Positions 38,492-47,907 of a DNA stretch of 64,000 nucleotides are shown here, one piece after another. The number at the start of each line of letters is the position of its first letter. The stretch's first letter is position 1. The DNA is taken from positions 166,686 through 230,685 of the forward strand of contig NZ_KE383914.1 of NCBI RefSeq assembly GCF_000422745.1. The letters are read 5' to 3'. The position numbers and the translations under genes are program-made. Under the pieces are notes generated by a model, which saw only the letters and a list, made by a program, of their open reading frames with translations, was not told where the DNA came from and did not search any database. The DNA comes from Microbacterium gubbeenense DSM 15944 (GTDB lineage: Bacteria > Actinomycetota > Actinomycetes > Actinomycetales > Microbacteriaceae).

Positions 38492-38575
38492 GACCCGAGT
38501 CTAGCGTAGGTTTAGCGAAAGTTTAGTACACGTAGTGGCTAAAAATAGGCGATATGGCGCAAAAACGCGATCTCG

Positions 38576-38604
38576 TTGACACGCTGCGGATCAACCGGTT
38601 TAAT
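38576..38604 (+). promoter_or_regulatory. Promoter of the SBP-GH130 operon with embedded operator
   Basis: -35 TTGACA (38576-38581), 17-bp spacer, -10 TTTAAT (38599-38604). The palindrome AACCGGTT (38593-38600), with a central CG, overlaps the spacer and -10 box and is a likely site for the divergent LacI repressor. The rest of the 200-bp gap is AT-richer and contains GTTTAGCGAAAGTTTAG (38507-38526 area) as another possible site. Confidence 0.8.
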
Positions 38605-38691
38605 AATGGGTGAGCCGGCGGTCCCGATCGTGGGATCCGCTCGGTGCATTCACCACCGTGGGCAGAGGTGCCCGAGAAGGAGGACGACACA

Positions 38692-39999
38692 ATGAGGCGT
38701 CACACACAGATCGCATCGGTCGCAGCACTGGGGCTGTTGGCCCTGCCGCTCGCGTCCTGCGGTGCGAGCGGCGACGAGGGCGGCGACCAGGGCGGAGCGT
38801 CCGCGAGCGGTCCGATCGAGATCTGGTACTCGACGAACGAGCAGGAGATCGCCTGGGGTGAGAAAGTGGTCGAGGCCTGGAACGCCGAGCACCCCGACGA
38901 GGAGGTGACGGCGCAGGCGATCCCCGCGGGCAGCTCGTCGGAGGACGTGATCGCCGCTTCGATCACCGCCGGCAACACTCCGTGCCTCGTGTTCAACACT
39001 GCACCGGCCGCCGTTCCCGCGTTCCAGAAGCAGGGCGGGCTCGTCAACCTGTCGCAGACGTTCGATGACGCGGAGCAGTTCATCACGGAGCGCTCAGGCG
39101 AGGCCGCCGATGGGTTCCGCAGCACCGACGGCGATCTCTACCAGCTGCCGTGGAAGACCAACCCCTTCATGCTGTACTACAACAAGGACGTCTTCGCCGA
39201 GGCCGGTCTCGATGCCGAGGATCCGCAGCTCGAGACCTACGACGACGTGCTCGCCGCCGCGGAGGCCATCTCGGAATCGGGCGCCGCCGACTACGCGCTC
39301 TATCCGCCCGCGACTGCCGACTACACGAACATCAACTTCGACTTCTACCCGTTCTTCCTCGCTAACTCCGGAGGCACTCAGATCATCGAGGACGACGCCT
39401 CGACGTTCACGAGCGACGCGGGTCTCGAGACGCTCGAGTTCTGGCAGACGCTCTACGCCGAGGGATACGCGTCGGCCGAGGCGTACAGCGGCGACATGTG
39501 GGCCGGACCGTTCGCGGATGGCGTGGCCGCGATGGGCGTCGCGGGACCGTGGGGCAAGGCGCAGTTCGACGGCAAGGTTGACCATGGCGTTGTTCCCTTG
39601 CCGACAGCGGCGGGCACGCCCGCGGACGAGACGGCGACGTTCGCCGACTCCAAGAACATCGGCCTGTACAGCTCCTGCACCAACCAGCAGACGGCGTGGG
39701 ACTTCCTGAAGTTCGCGACGAACGACGAGAACGACCTCGCCCTGCTCGAGGAGACGGGCCAGTTCCCGACCCGCGACGACGCCGCCGAGCTCGCTGCCGA
39801 CTACCTCGCAGAGGAGCCCTTCTTCGAGCCGTTCTCGACGGCGGTCCCGCTCGCCGTGGACGTGCCGACCGTCGACGGGGTCGCCGAGAAGATGCAGGTG
39901 TTCCGCGATGCGTGGAGCGAGAACGTGCAGTCGGGATCCGGTGATCTCGCGACCGCCTTCGAGGAGGCCGCCGCGACCATCGATGGCATTTCGGGCTGA
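38692..39999 (+). CDS. Sugar ABC importer substrate-binding lipoprotein
   Basis: The 435-residue family 1 sugar-binding protein has a lipoprotein signal (LALPLASC) and normal length. Typical segments are IEIWYSTNEQEIAWGEKVVE, YQLPWKTNPFMLYYNKDVFA, AAMGVAGPWGKAQF (the AM..G.W motif) and WDFLKFATNDENDLALLEET. AGAAGGAGG 9 nt before the ATG gives a strong start. It heads an operon with two permeases, a GH130 enzyme and a surface glycosidase, so the substrate is probably a mannose-containing oligosaccharide released outside the cell. Confidence 0.9.
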   Translation: MRRHTQIASVAALGLLALPLASCGASGDEGGDQGGASASGPIEIWYSTNEQEIAWGEKVVEAWNAEHPDEEVTAQAIPAGSSSEDVIAASITAGNTPCLVFNTAPAAVPAFQKQGGLVNLSQTFDDAEQFITERSGEAADGFRSTDGDLYQLPWKTNPFMLYYNKDVFAEAGLDAEDPQLETYDDVLAAAEAISESGAADYALYPPATADYTNINFDFYPFFLANSGGTQIIEDDASTFTSDAGLETLEFWQTLYAEGYASAEAYSGDMWAGPFADGVAAMGVAGPWGKAQFDGKVDHGVVPLPTAAGTPADETATFADSKNIGLYSSCTNQQTAWDFLKFATNDENDLALLEETGQFPTRDDAAELAADYLAEEPFFEPFSTAVPLAVDVPTVDGVAEKMQVFRDAWSENVQSGSGDLATAFEEAAATIDGISG

Positions 40000-40018
40000 C
40001 ATTGAGGACGATCCGCAC

Positions 40019-40969
40019 ATGAGCACCCTCGAGACTGAGCGCCGCGCGCCGCGGGAAGGCCGCACAGCCGCCCCGCGCCGCGGGCGCCGCTTGCAGCGGT
40101 TCTTCGGCGAGAGCCCCCTCGGACTGCTGCTGAGCAGCCCGTACATCGCCTTCGTCGTCGTCGTCTTCCTCATCCCGTTCGGCTTCGGGATCTGGATGTC
40201 GTTTCACGACTTCTTCTTCACGGCACCGGGCGTGCAGGTCGAGCATCCCTTCGTCGGCTTCGAGAACTTCGCGACGATCCTCGCCGATCCGCAGGTGCGG
40301 CAGGCGTTCGGGAACCTGGGGCTGTTCCTCGTCATCAACGTGCCGCTGACGGTCGTCCTTGCCTTGGTCTTCGCGTTGGGGCTCGATGCCGTCGTGCACT
40401 GGAAGGGCTTCTTCCGCGTCTCGTACTACATCCCCTACGTCACGGCCTCCGTCGCGACGCTCACGGTGTGGATCTTCATGTTCAACGGCCCGGGCGTCGT
40501 GAACCAACTGCTCGGCTCCCTCGCACCGGATCCGACCTGGCTCGCGAATCAAGGGATGATCATGCCGCTCATCGCCGTGTACGTCACGTGGAAGAACCTC
40601 GGGTTCTTCATCCTGCTCTACCTGGCCGCGCTGCAGAACGTGCCGGGGGAGCTGCATGAGGCGGCCGAGATGGACGGCGCCGGGCCCTGGCAGCGTTTTC
40701 GCGCAGTCACGCTCCCCGCTGTGCGACCCGTCACGTCGCTCGTGGTGCTGCTGTCGATCATCACGACCGGGCAGATCTTCACGGAGCCGTACCTGCTCAC
40801 GGGCGGTGGGCCGAACGGCGCGTCGATGACGCCCGCGCTGCTCGTCTATCAGAAGGGCATCCAGCAGGGTCAGCCCGATATCGCTGCGGCGATCGGCATG
40901 ATCCTCGTCATCGTCGTCATGGTGATCTCGCTCCTGTCCCGGCGCCTGACGGAAGGGAAGAAGTCATGA
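40019..40969 (+). CDS. Sugar ABC importer permease, MalF type
   Basis: This 316-residue permease has six membrane segments after a basic N-terminus (first helix SPYIAFVVVVFLIPFGFGI) and an EAA loop ELHEAAEMDGAGPWQRFRAV. It begins 19 nt after the SBP stop and overlaps the next permease by 4 nt (ATGA), so the two subunits are translationally coupled. No ATPase gene accompanies them. Confidence 0.88.
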   Translation: MSTLETERRAPREGRTAAPRRGRRLQRFFGESPLGLLLSSPYIAFVVVVFLIPFGFGIWMSFHDFFFTAPGVQVEHPFVGFENFATILADPQVRQAFGNLGLFLVINVPLTVVLALVFALGLDAVVHWKGFFRVSYYIPYVTASVATLTVWIFMFNGPGVVNQLLGSLAPDPTWLANQGMIMPLIAVYVTWKNLGFFILLYLAALQNVPGELHEAAEMDGAGPWQRFRAVTLPAVRPVTSLVVLLSIITTGQIFTEPYLLTGGGPNGASMTPALLVYQKGIQQGQPDIAAAIGMILVIVVMVISLLSRRLTEGKKS

Positions 40970-41877
40970 GTGAGACCACATCTCTCGTCCACCCGACCGA
41001 GAAGGCGACGACGCGGGCGCAGGCGCGCACGCGCGCACGCCGCGGGTCTCGGGTGATGGCGGCTCTGCGGTTCGCAATGCTGGGCATCGGTGCGATCCTG
41101 TCGCTTCTGCCGTTCTACTACATGGTCATCGGCGCGCTGCAGAAGGAGCGCGACACGAGCTTCCTGGGGCTGCTCCCGCTGCCGGGGAACCTCACCCTGA
41201 GTAACCTCATCGGCGTCAACGAGTCCCTCAACCTGCTGCAGGCGCTCACGAGCTCGCTCATCATGACAGCGGGCGTCCTCGGATGCACGCTCGTGTTCGG
41301 GCTGCTCGTCGGCTATGCGCTGTCGGTCCTGCAGTTCCGCGGACAGGGCATCGTCTTTGCGCTCGTCCTGCTTGTGCAGGCGATTCCGTTCCAACTCCTG
41401 ATGGTGCCTCTGTACGTCATGGTCGTGCGATACTTCGGCCTCGCGGACACCTACGTGGGAATGATTCTGCCGTTCGCGGTCAACTCGGTTGCGGTCCTCA
41501 TCTTCCGGCAGTACTTCCTGCAGATCCCCCGCGACGTCTTCGACGCGGCCCGCATCGATGGCGCGAGCGAGCTGCGGATCCTGCGCTCGATCGCCGTCCC
41601 GCTTGTGCGCCCCGCGATTCTCACGGCGATGCTCGTGACGTTCATCGGCCCCTGGAACGAGTTCCTCTGGCCGTTCCTCGTGACGAAGGACGCCTCGATG
41701 CAGCCTCTTGCGGTCGCGCTCGCGAACTTCTCGCAGGCGAACTCGACCTTCCAGGACAACCCGATGGGCGCGGTCCTCGCCGGTGCCTGCGTGCTCGCGA
41801 TCCCGGCGGTCGTCCTTTTCCTGCTGTTCCAGCGCCACTTCACCTCCGCCAACCTCGGATCCGCCATCAAAGGCTGA
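40966..41877 (+). CDS. Sugar ABC importer permease, MalG type
   Basis: The 303-residue partner permease has a basic N-terminus, six hydrophobic segments and the EAA-type loop DVFDAARIDGASELRILRSI. WNEFLWPFLVTKDASMQPLA is the conserved sequence before the last helices in UgpE-like permeases. GGAAGGGAAG precedes the ATG inside the upstream gene. With the preceding gene it makes the channel for the SBP at 38692. Confidence 0.88.
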   Translation: MSETTSLVHPTEKATTRAQARTRARRGSRVMAALRFAMLGIGAILSLLPFYYMVIGALQKERDTSFLGLLPLPGNLTLSNLIGVNESLNLLQALTSSLIMTAGVLGCTLVFGLLVGYALSVLQFRGQGIVFALVLLVQAIPFQLLMVPLYVMVVRYFGLADTYVGMILPFAVNSVAVLIFRQYFLQIPRDVFDAARIDGASELRILRSIAVPLVRPAILTAMLVTFIGPWNEFLWPFLVTKDASMQPLAVALANFSQANSTFQDNPMGAVLAGACVLAIPAVVLFLLFQRHFTSANLGSAIKG

Positions 41878-41920
41878 TCCTCGTGCTTCTTCCCACCTGC
41901 TCGATCCAAGGACAACATTC

Positions 41921-43000
41921 GTGAACCCGACCCATACCGCTGCCGCCGTGCCCTACGCGCTTCGTCGCCTCTCGACGATCATGGTGCCCGAGGAGGGCAA
42001 CCCTCTCGAGAAGGAGGGCGTGCTGAACCCTGCGACCGCGTGGGGGGCCGATGGTGAGCTCTATCTCTTCCCGCGGCTTGTCGCGGACGGCAACGTCTCG
42101 CGCGTCGGCCGCGCCCGTGTCGTCATCGAGAACGGCGAGCCCGTGGGCGTCGAACGTCTTGGCGTTGTACTCTCGCCCGACGAGGGGTGGGAGCACGGGG
42201 CGCGCAACGCGGGGGTCGAGGATCCGCGGATCACGTTCGTCGAGCCGCTCGGCCTGCATGTTATGACCTATATCGCCTATGGTCCGCTGGGCCCGAAGCC
42301 CGCGCTCGCCGTCTCCGACGACACCGTCACGTGGCGCCGGCTCGGGCCCGTGCGCTTCGCATATCAGCCCGAGCTCGACACCGACCTGAACCTCTTTCCG
42401 AACAAGGACATCGTTTTCTTCCCGGAGGCCGTCGCGGGACCCGACGGGCGACTTGCGCTCGCGATTCTCCATCGCCCCATGTGGGACCTGGACTGGCTGC
42501 GCCCGGGAGAAGGCGCCCCGACCCCCGCGGGTATCGACGACGACCGTCCCGCGATCTGGATCGGGTACGTAGACCTCGAGGCCGCGCGGAACGACCCGTC
42601 GGCGCTCGTCGTCGTCGAGCACTCGTCCCTGCTCGCTGGGTCCGAGTATCCGTTCGAGGAATCGAAGGTCGGCGGCGGCCCGGCACCCCTGCGCGTGCCC
42701 GAGGGGTGGCTGGTCCTGCATCACGGTGTGACGGGCGCCGACACGAAGGGCTTCGAGCTCGCGCACGGGGCGCGATACACGGCGGGTGCACTGCTGCTCG
42801 ACGCGGAGGATCCGCGCCGTGTGCTCGCGCGCACGCCCGAGCCGCTCCTCGTCCCCGAGACGAGCGACGAGCTCACGGGCACGCTCGGAAACGTGGTGTT
42901 CCCCACGGCGATCGAGGAGATCGGCGGTCGCCGCTTTGTGTTCTACGGCATGGCCGATTCGAAGATCGGCGTCGCGGAGCTGACGCGGACCGATCCCTGA
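41921..43000 (+). CDS. GH130-family beta-mannoside phosphorylase/hydrolase
   Basis: The 359-residue protein matches GH130, a five-bladed beta-propeller family acting on beta-mannosides, mostly by phosphorolysis to mannose 1-phosphate. NPATAWGADGELYLFPRLVA at residues 32-51 and NAGVEDPRITFVEP near 100 (with the catalytic Asp) are the family hallmarks, and NKDIVFFPEAV and FEESKVGGGPAPLR follow. No signal peptide, so it acts on imported oligosaccharides. The GTG start at 41921 has CCAAGGAC 8 nt upstream. Phosphorylase versus hydrolase activity and linkage cannot be decided by eye. Confidence 0.82.
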   Translation: MNPTHTAAAVPYALRRLSTIMVPEEGNPLEKEGVLNPATAWGADGELYLFPRLVADGNVSRVGRARVVIENGEPVGVERLGVVLSPDEGWEHGARNAGVEDPRITFVEPLGLHVMTYIAYGPLGPKPALAVSDDTVTWRRLGPVRFAYQPELDTDLNLFPNKDIVFFPEAVAGPDGRLALAILHRPMWDLDWLRPGEGAPTPAGIDDDRPAIWIGYVDLEAARNDPSALVVVEHSSLLAGSEYPFEESKVGGGPAPLRVPEGWLVLHHGVTGADTKGFELAHGARYTAGALLLDAEDPRRVLARTPEPLLVPETSDELTGTLGNVVFPTAIEEIGGRRFVFYGMADSKIGVAELTRTDP

Positions 43001-43063
43001 GGACCCCGCCGCGCGGCGACGCGCTGTGGTTCCACCCCTACGACGAGGTACCGGAGGAGAACG

Positions 43064-46000
43064 ATGAGACACACCTTTCCCACAGCCCGACGCATAAGCG
43101 CCGGCGTTGTCGTCGCGGGGCTCGCGACGGCCTGCATGGCCGCCGCCCCCGCGGCGGCGGCCACCGGCGAGGCGCCTTCTGCGACGACCGAGGACCTCGC
43201 GGACGACACCGCGACCCAGCAGCGGTGGTTGTCGGTGCCGAACTCGCGGATCGTCCTCAACCCGTTCGACACGGATCGCGAGGGAACCGAGCTCGATCAG
43301 ACTTCCGGGCCGAACCTTCCCCTCCACCTCGGCTACTACGCGAGCGACGAGGCACTGCAGCAGCGGAACCTGCTCGAGACGTACGCGGTCTCGGGGGAGC
43401 GGCCGGAGGGAGCCGGATACCGTCAGGCGCTCGCGGATCCGTTCGACGACGCTTCTGCCTGGGACGCGAGCGGGGTGACCACGGAGTCCGACGCCGGCAT
43501 CACGAGCGTGACGGTCGACAGCGACCGCGAATGGGGGCACATCGCCCGCACCGTCGACGTGGACGACGTCAGCGACACGCGCTACCTCACGGTCGATATC
43601 GCCGCCATCGGCGAAGACACGTCCTGGAACGTGAAGATCGCGGACGAGGACGGCAAGGATCTCCCTGACCTGCAGCCCGACTCGGCGGAGGCGGGCCAGG
43701 CGAGGTTCGACCTTGCCGAGGCGTACGCGTGGGACCACGGGCCGCGCACGCTCACGATCAAGATCTACGCGGTGAGCGCGGAGGGAACCACCGGATCCGT
43801 CGACGTGCGCTCGCTGTCGCTCGACAACGGCGCCGAACAGCTCTGGGATGGCGATGACAGCGCCCTCGTCGAGGACTTCGCGGATGCCGAGAGCTGGGAG
43901 CCGGCCGCCGGCAACGGCAGGTCGGCGATGCTCACGTCCGACGGCGCGCAGGGGACGCTCCGCCTCGGCGACGACAACGTCGGAGCGATCGAGCGGGAGG
44001 TCACGGTCGATGTCGACAAGACGCCGTTCTTGTCGGTGCGCGTCCCCGAGACCTCGGACGAATGGACCGTCAAGGTTCGCACCGCGGACGGAAGCGACAT
44101 CGGGCTGCAGGATGACACCTCCCGTACGGGACTCACCACGATCGACCTCGCGGAGGTCACGGGGTGGAGCGGCGAGCAGACGTTTTACGTGAAGCTCTTC
44201 CACATCGGAGCCGGCGGACACACGGCGTTCGAGGCCCTCGCATTCCACGCGGGCGGTGACTGGCTCGAGGAGGCGGTGTCGTTCGACAACCGGTGGTCAC
44301 CCGAGGCGCTCGAATCGACGGGCGAGTATGCCGATGGCGGGAGTGTCGGCATCGTCGATGCGTTCTCCGGCGAGGACGCATTCTCGCGCACGATCGACGC
44401 GACGACCGACGGCCTCGCGCTCGCCGGATCCTTCACAGGGGTGGCGTCGTGGGATCCGGAGGCCGCACTCCTCACGGTGGTGGACGAGTTCCACACCTAC
44501 TCGATCGCGATGCCGGACGACACCGACCTGCGCTTCGGAGCCTCCGTCGCCGAGCTGTCGGCCACGACGGGCGAGGAACAACCCTTTGCGGGCGCCGGCG
44601 CCTGGGCGGCAGAGGTGCCGACGGGCGAGTCGACCGTGGGCGTGGGTATCGCGCCGAACGCTCCCGAGGTGACGGAGGACGCGGCGGCCGCCTCGCGAGA
44701 CCGGGCGCTCATCGCGGCTCAGGATCCCGAGGGCGGACGAGCCGCCTGGGAGGAGTTCTGGAACCACTACCTCGGCGGCGTTCCGCTGGTCGACGACCTC
44801 TCGGTGCAACGCGTCGCGGACGGCGGGGTGACCGAGGACGAGATGCGTCACTTCTGGTTCGCAGCGTGGATCAATCTCGAGATGAACGTACTGCCGGCGA
44901 CGCCCGAGACGGGCAACGCGTTCGCCCAGCTCGGCACGGGCAAGCCATCGATGTGGATGAACGGCACGCCGGGCACGAAGAATGTCGCGAGCTGGGACTC
45001 GCTGCTCGGCATGCAGCAGCTCGTGCACGTGGATCCCGAGAACGCCTGGGAGTCGTTCCAGGGCATGATGGCGCTCGTCGAGGACGGACCGGAAGCGACA
45101 GCGCCGACTGAGACTCAGTACGGTGCGCTCGGCGAGCTCGGCGGCGAGTCGCTCCCGTCCCGAAAGGCGCAGACCGCGTGGATCCTCTATTCCGCGACCG
45201 GTGACGAGGAGAAGCTCGAGAGTATCTACGAGCCGCTCGCCCTCCACCTGAACTGGGAGCGATACAACATGCGCTGGGTTCTCGGCGAGAACAACCACTT
45301 CGACGAGCGCGACAGCGAGTTCGTCACCTCGCTCGCCTACGACCTCGAGTTCGCGATCAAGATCGCAGAGAAACTCGGGCACGACGAGGACATCGCGGAG
45401 TACGAGGCACTGATCTCGGAGATCAGCGACAGCTACTCCAAGTGGTTCTACCCCACGGGCGCCGACCAGGATGGCAAAGTGTGGGACACCGTGCAAAAGG
45501 TCTACCTCGATGCTTCACGCGAGGAGGTTCCGTTCGCCGACGACACTGAGGGCGAACCCTTCCGCAATGAGGACGGCCAGTGGGTGCGCCCCGGGTTTTC
45601 GTTCTACACGTCGACTGCTTTCGTCATGGATCAGCTCGCGGACGAGTCGAAGGTCCAGACGATGGATCGCTTCTTGGACGACTACGACGAGAACGCACAG
45701 CTCGCCGGCCTCGGCGACTTCGCGGTCAAGGCGCCCGATATCCAGCTCATCACCTATGGCCTGCTCGACATGGACCCGATCGACGGATCCGCGGAGCCCG
45801 TGCTGCGCGATCGCGCGACGGTGCTCGTGAACACATTCATGCGCGATGTGGTGCGCAGCGGCTGGTTCGCCGAGGTGTACTACGCGGCCGGTGAGCCGGG
45901 CGATCCCGTGGGCGCCCGCGGCGTGCGCCCCTCGCTGTTCGGCGTGTCGAACTACATCGACTTCATGCTCATGGCGAACGGCGTGCGCACCGACGAGGGC

Positions 46001-46510
46001 GACCCGACGTTCGTGCGGCTCGCCGGCGCGACGGGCGGAGTGTCGGGGCTCACGTACGGGGGCGAGGCGCTCGACGTCGACATCGACGAAGGCACCATCC
46101 GGTTCTCCGGCCCCGCCGCCGCGGGCGCGTGCGATGCGATCGACATCGACGAGGGGCAGACCGTGACATGGGCCGACGACTGCGTCGCCGAGGCCGAGCC
46201 CGAGGAGCCCGGAGAAGAAGCCGACCCCGGCCAGGGTGAGGAGCCGGGCGAAGACACGGATCCCGGTCAAGGCGCCGGCCCGGGTGAAGAAGCCGACCCT
46301 GCCCAGGGCGGCGACGACGGTGATGCCGACGCATCGGGAACGGGTGCGGAAGGATCCGGCGACGCGTCCGCCGACGGCGGGTCAGACGGCGCCGCGGCGC
46401 TTCCCGCGACGGGCACGGAGGGAACAGGGTCCACGATCGCCGCGCTGATCGCCCTCGCGCTCGCGGGGGCGGGCGTCGCCCTGTTGCGCCGCCGCACGGT
46501 TCGCCAGTAG
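43064..46510 (+). CDS. Secreted, LPXTG-anchored (alpha/alpha)6-barrel glycosidase with tandem beta-domains
   Basis: The 1148-residue product has a signal peptide (residues 1-33), two successive beta-rich domains of similar pattern (about 125-252 and 268-394), a middle beta-sandwich, and a helical barrel (about 600-1020) with FWFAAWINLEMNVLP, KNVASWDSLLGMQQL and NMRWVLGENNHFDERDSEF. The WDS motif and helix pattern resemble GH63/GH37-type glycosidases; the exact family is uncertain. An acidic Pro/Gly linker (EEPGEEADPGQG repeats) leads to LPATG (1113-1117), a hydrophobic helix and RRR: a sortase signal. It would trim glycans at the cell wall for the importer upstream. Confidence 0.75.
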   Translation: MRHTFPTARRISAGVVVAGLATACMAAAPAAAATGEAPSATTEDLADDTATQQRWLSVPNSRIVLNPFDTDREGTELDQTSGPNLPLHLGYYASDEALQQRNLLETYAVSGERPEGAGYRQALADPFDDASAWDASGVTTESDAGITSVTVDSDREWGHIARTVDVDDVSDTRYLTVDIAAIGEDTSWNVKIADEDGKDLPDLQPDSAEAGQARFDLAEAYAWDHGPRTLTIKIYAVSAEGTTGSVDVRSLSLDNGAEQLWDGDDSALVEDFADAESWEPAAGNGRSAMLTSDGAQGTLRLGDDNVGAIEREVTVDVDKTPFLSVRVPETSDEWTVKVRTADGSDIGLQDDTSRTGLTTIDLAEVTGWSGEQTFYVKLFHIGAGGHTAFEALAFHAGGDWLEEAVSFDNRWSPEALESTGEYADGGSVGIVDAFSGEDAFSRTIDATTDGLALAGSFTGVASWDPEAALLTVVDEFHTYSIAMPDDTDLRFGASVAELSATTGEEQPFAGAGAWAAEVPTGESTVGVGIAPNAPEVTEDAAAASRDRALIAAQDPEGGRAAWEEFWNHYLGGVPLVDDLSVQRVADGGVTEDEMRHFWFAAWINLEMNVLPATPETGNAFAQLGTGKPSMWMNGTPGTKNVASWDSLLGMQQLVHVDPENAWESFQGMMALVEDGPEATAPTETQYGALGELGGESLPSRKAQTAWILYSATGDEEKLESIYEPLALHLNWERYNMRWVLGENNHFDERDSEFVTSLAYDLEFAIKIAEKLGHDEDIAEYEALISEISDSYSKWFYPTGADQDGKVWDTVQKVYLDASREEVPFADDTEGEPFRNEDGQWVRPGFSFYTSTAFVMDQLADESKVQTMDRFLDDYDENAQLAGLGDFAVKAPDIQLITYGLLDMDPIDGSAEPVLRDRATVLVNTFMRDVVRSGWFAEVYYAAGEPGDPVGARGVRPSLFGVSNYIDFMLMANGVRTDEGDPTFVRLAGATGGVSGLTYGGEALDVDIDEGTIRFSGPAAAGACDAIDIDEGQTVTWADDCVAEAEPEEPGEEADPGQGEEPGEDTDPGQGAGPGEEADPAQGGDDGDADASGTGAEGSGDASADGGSDGAAALPATGTEGTGSTIAALIALALAGAGVALLRRRTVRQ

Positions 46511-46535
46511 CGGCATACCGCCCGACGAGGGCACC

Positions 46536-46584
46536 TTCGAGTCTGCTGGGCCAGGAGCCCAGCTTCCTGCCCGGCAGACTCGAA
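46536..46584. terminator. Nested hairpin after the surface glycosidase gene
   Basis: Outer arms 46536-46546 and 46574-46584 are perfect 11-bp complements; an inner stem TGGGC/GCCCA (46547-46551, 46557-46561) stands inside. It lies 26 nt after the stop codon, so it probably ends the operon. Confidence 0.6.
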
Positions 46585-46653
46585 TCAGATATGCGTACGC
46601 AATGCGCACTCGATCGGGCAGGATAGGGAGCACACTGACGAAGGGGGAATCTT

Positions 46654-47811
46654 ATGTTCGGTCGTCGATCCGCGCCGCCGCGTCCCATCGCACCACCCGT
46701 GCCCGTTCGCGCCGTGCAAAGCCCGTGGCGTGATGGCCTTGGCCTGCTCGCCATCAGATCCGTTCAGATTATCGCGGTCGTCGTGCTCGCGGCGGGCGTC
46801 ATCTGGGGTCTGCGCACGCTGACGGTCGTCGTGATCCCGGTGCTGCTCGCGATTGTGTTCGCGTCGGCGTTCGAGCCCGTCATGAAGTGGTTGCGCGCGC
46901 GCATGCCCTCCGTGCTCGCGACAGTGATTGTGCTGCTCGGAATCGTCGTCGTCATCGGCGGCGTCGCCTGGACGATGGTGCGGGCGGTGATGTCGCAGTG
47001 GTCCGACCTGTACGACAGCGCTGTCGCCGGCGTGAACCAGGTGATCGAGTGGGTCAATCAGCTTCCCTTCGCGCAGAACCAGGCCCAGATCGACGAGTGG
47101 TGGGCCTCGATCCAGGACTTCATCGGCGGATCGAGCATCGGATCCACGATCGGGTCCGGCGCGGTCGCCGGCGTGGGCGCCGTCGCGAGCTTCGTGACCG
47201 GGCTCGTGCTCATGGTCGTCGTGCTGTTCTTCTTCCTGAAGGACGGGCCGGTGATCTGGGGATTCCTGCTGCGCCCCTTCCGCGGCGAGTGGTTCGACCG
47301 CATGGAGCGCATCGGTACGAAGAGCGTGAACACGCTCGGCGCCTATGTGCGCGGCACGGCGGCGGTCGCCGCGGTCGATGCGATCGGTATCGGGCTCGGT
47401 CTGTTCATCCTCGACATCCCGCTGGCGTTCCCGCTGACGCTGCTGGTGTTCCTGCTGGCGTTCATCCCGATCGTGGGTGCGACGCTGGCCGGGATCCTCG
47501 CCGCGCTGCTCGCGCTCGTCGACGGCGGGTGGATGGACAACGGACTGCTCGCAGCGATCATCGTCGTCGCGATCGTGGTCGTCGTCAACCAGCTCGAGGG
47601 CAACTTCCTGCAGCCCGTGCTCATGGGCCGCGCGCTGAAGCTGCACAGCCTCGTCATCCTCGTCGCGCTGGTCATCGGCACGTCGGTGGCGTCGATCCTC
47701 GGCGCGATCCTGTCGGTGCCGATCACCGCGGTGGTGTGGGGTATCGTCCAGGTCTGGGACGGCGAGAACCTCCCGGCCCGCTGGGCACGAAAGAAGCCGG
47801 TCCGGGCATAA
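46654..47811 (+). CDS. AI-2E-family membrane transporter
   Basis: The 385-residue protein has about eight membrane segments and the features of the AI-2E (TqsA/YdiK/PerM) family: LTVVVIPVLLAIVFASAFEP near residue 60, LVLMVVVLFFFLKDGPVIWG, LLVFLLAFIPIVGATLAGIL near 270 and the NQLEGNFLQPVLMGRALKLH motif near 310. Known relatives export signals or small ions; the substrate here is unknown. GAAGGGGG before the ATG is the ribosome binding site. It is convergent with pgm, with a long hairpin between them. Confidence 0.88.
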   Translation: MFGRRSAPPRPIAPPVPVRAVQSPWRDGLGLLAIRSVQIIAVVVLAAGVIWGLRTLTVVVIPVLLAIVFASAFEPVMKWLRARMPSVLATVIVLLGIVVVIGGVAWTMVRAVMSQWSDLYDSAVAGVNQVIEWVNQLPFAQNQAQIDEWWASIQDFIGGSSIGSTIGSGAVAGVGAVASFVTGLVLMVVVLFFFLKDGPVIWGFLLRPFRGEWFDRMERIGTKSVNTLGAYVRGTAAVAAVDAIGIGLGLFILDIPLAFPLTLLVFLLAFIPIVGATLAGILAALLALVDGGWMDNGLLAAIIVVAIVVVVNQLEGNFLQPVLMGRALKLHSLVILVALVIGTSVASILGAILSVPITAVVWGIVQVWDGENLPARWARKKPVRA

Positions 47812-47827
47812 CCCCCGCGCCCTAATT

Positions 47828-47885
47828 CTTCATTTCTGGCACTTTTCCGCGTGCATTTGCACGCAGAAAAGTGCCAGAAATGAAG
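47828..47885. terminator. Long perfect hairpin between convergent genes
   Basis: Perfect 20-bp arms (47828-47847 and 47866-47885) enclose an 18-nt loop that itself contains CGTGC...GCACG. The stem includes A/T runs near its inner end. Its place between convergent genes suggests a bidirectional terminator. Confidence 0.75.
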
Positions 47886-47907
47886 GTTCGTCGGGGTGGT
47901 GGGGGGG

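Noticed and set aside
41867..44248. Long reverse-strand open frame opposite the GH130 and surface glycosidase genes
   Set aside because: No recognisable motif, composition typical of a shadow frame, and no ribosome binding site.
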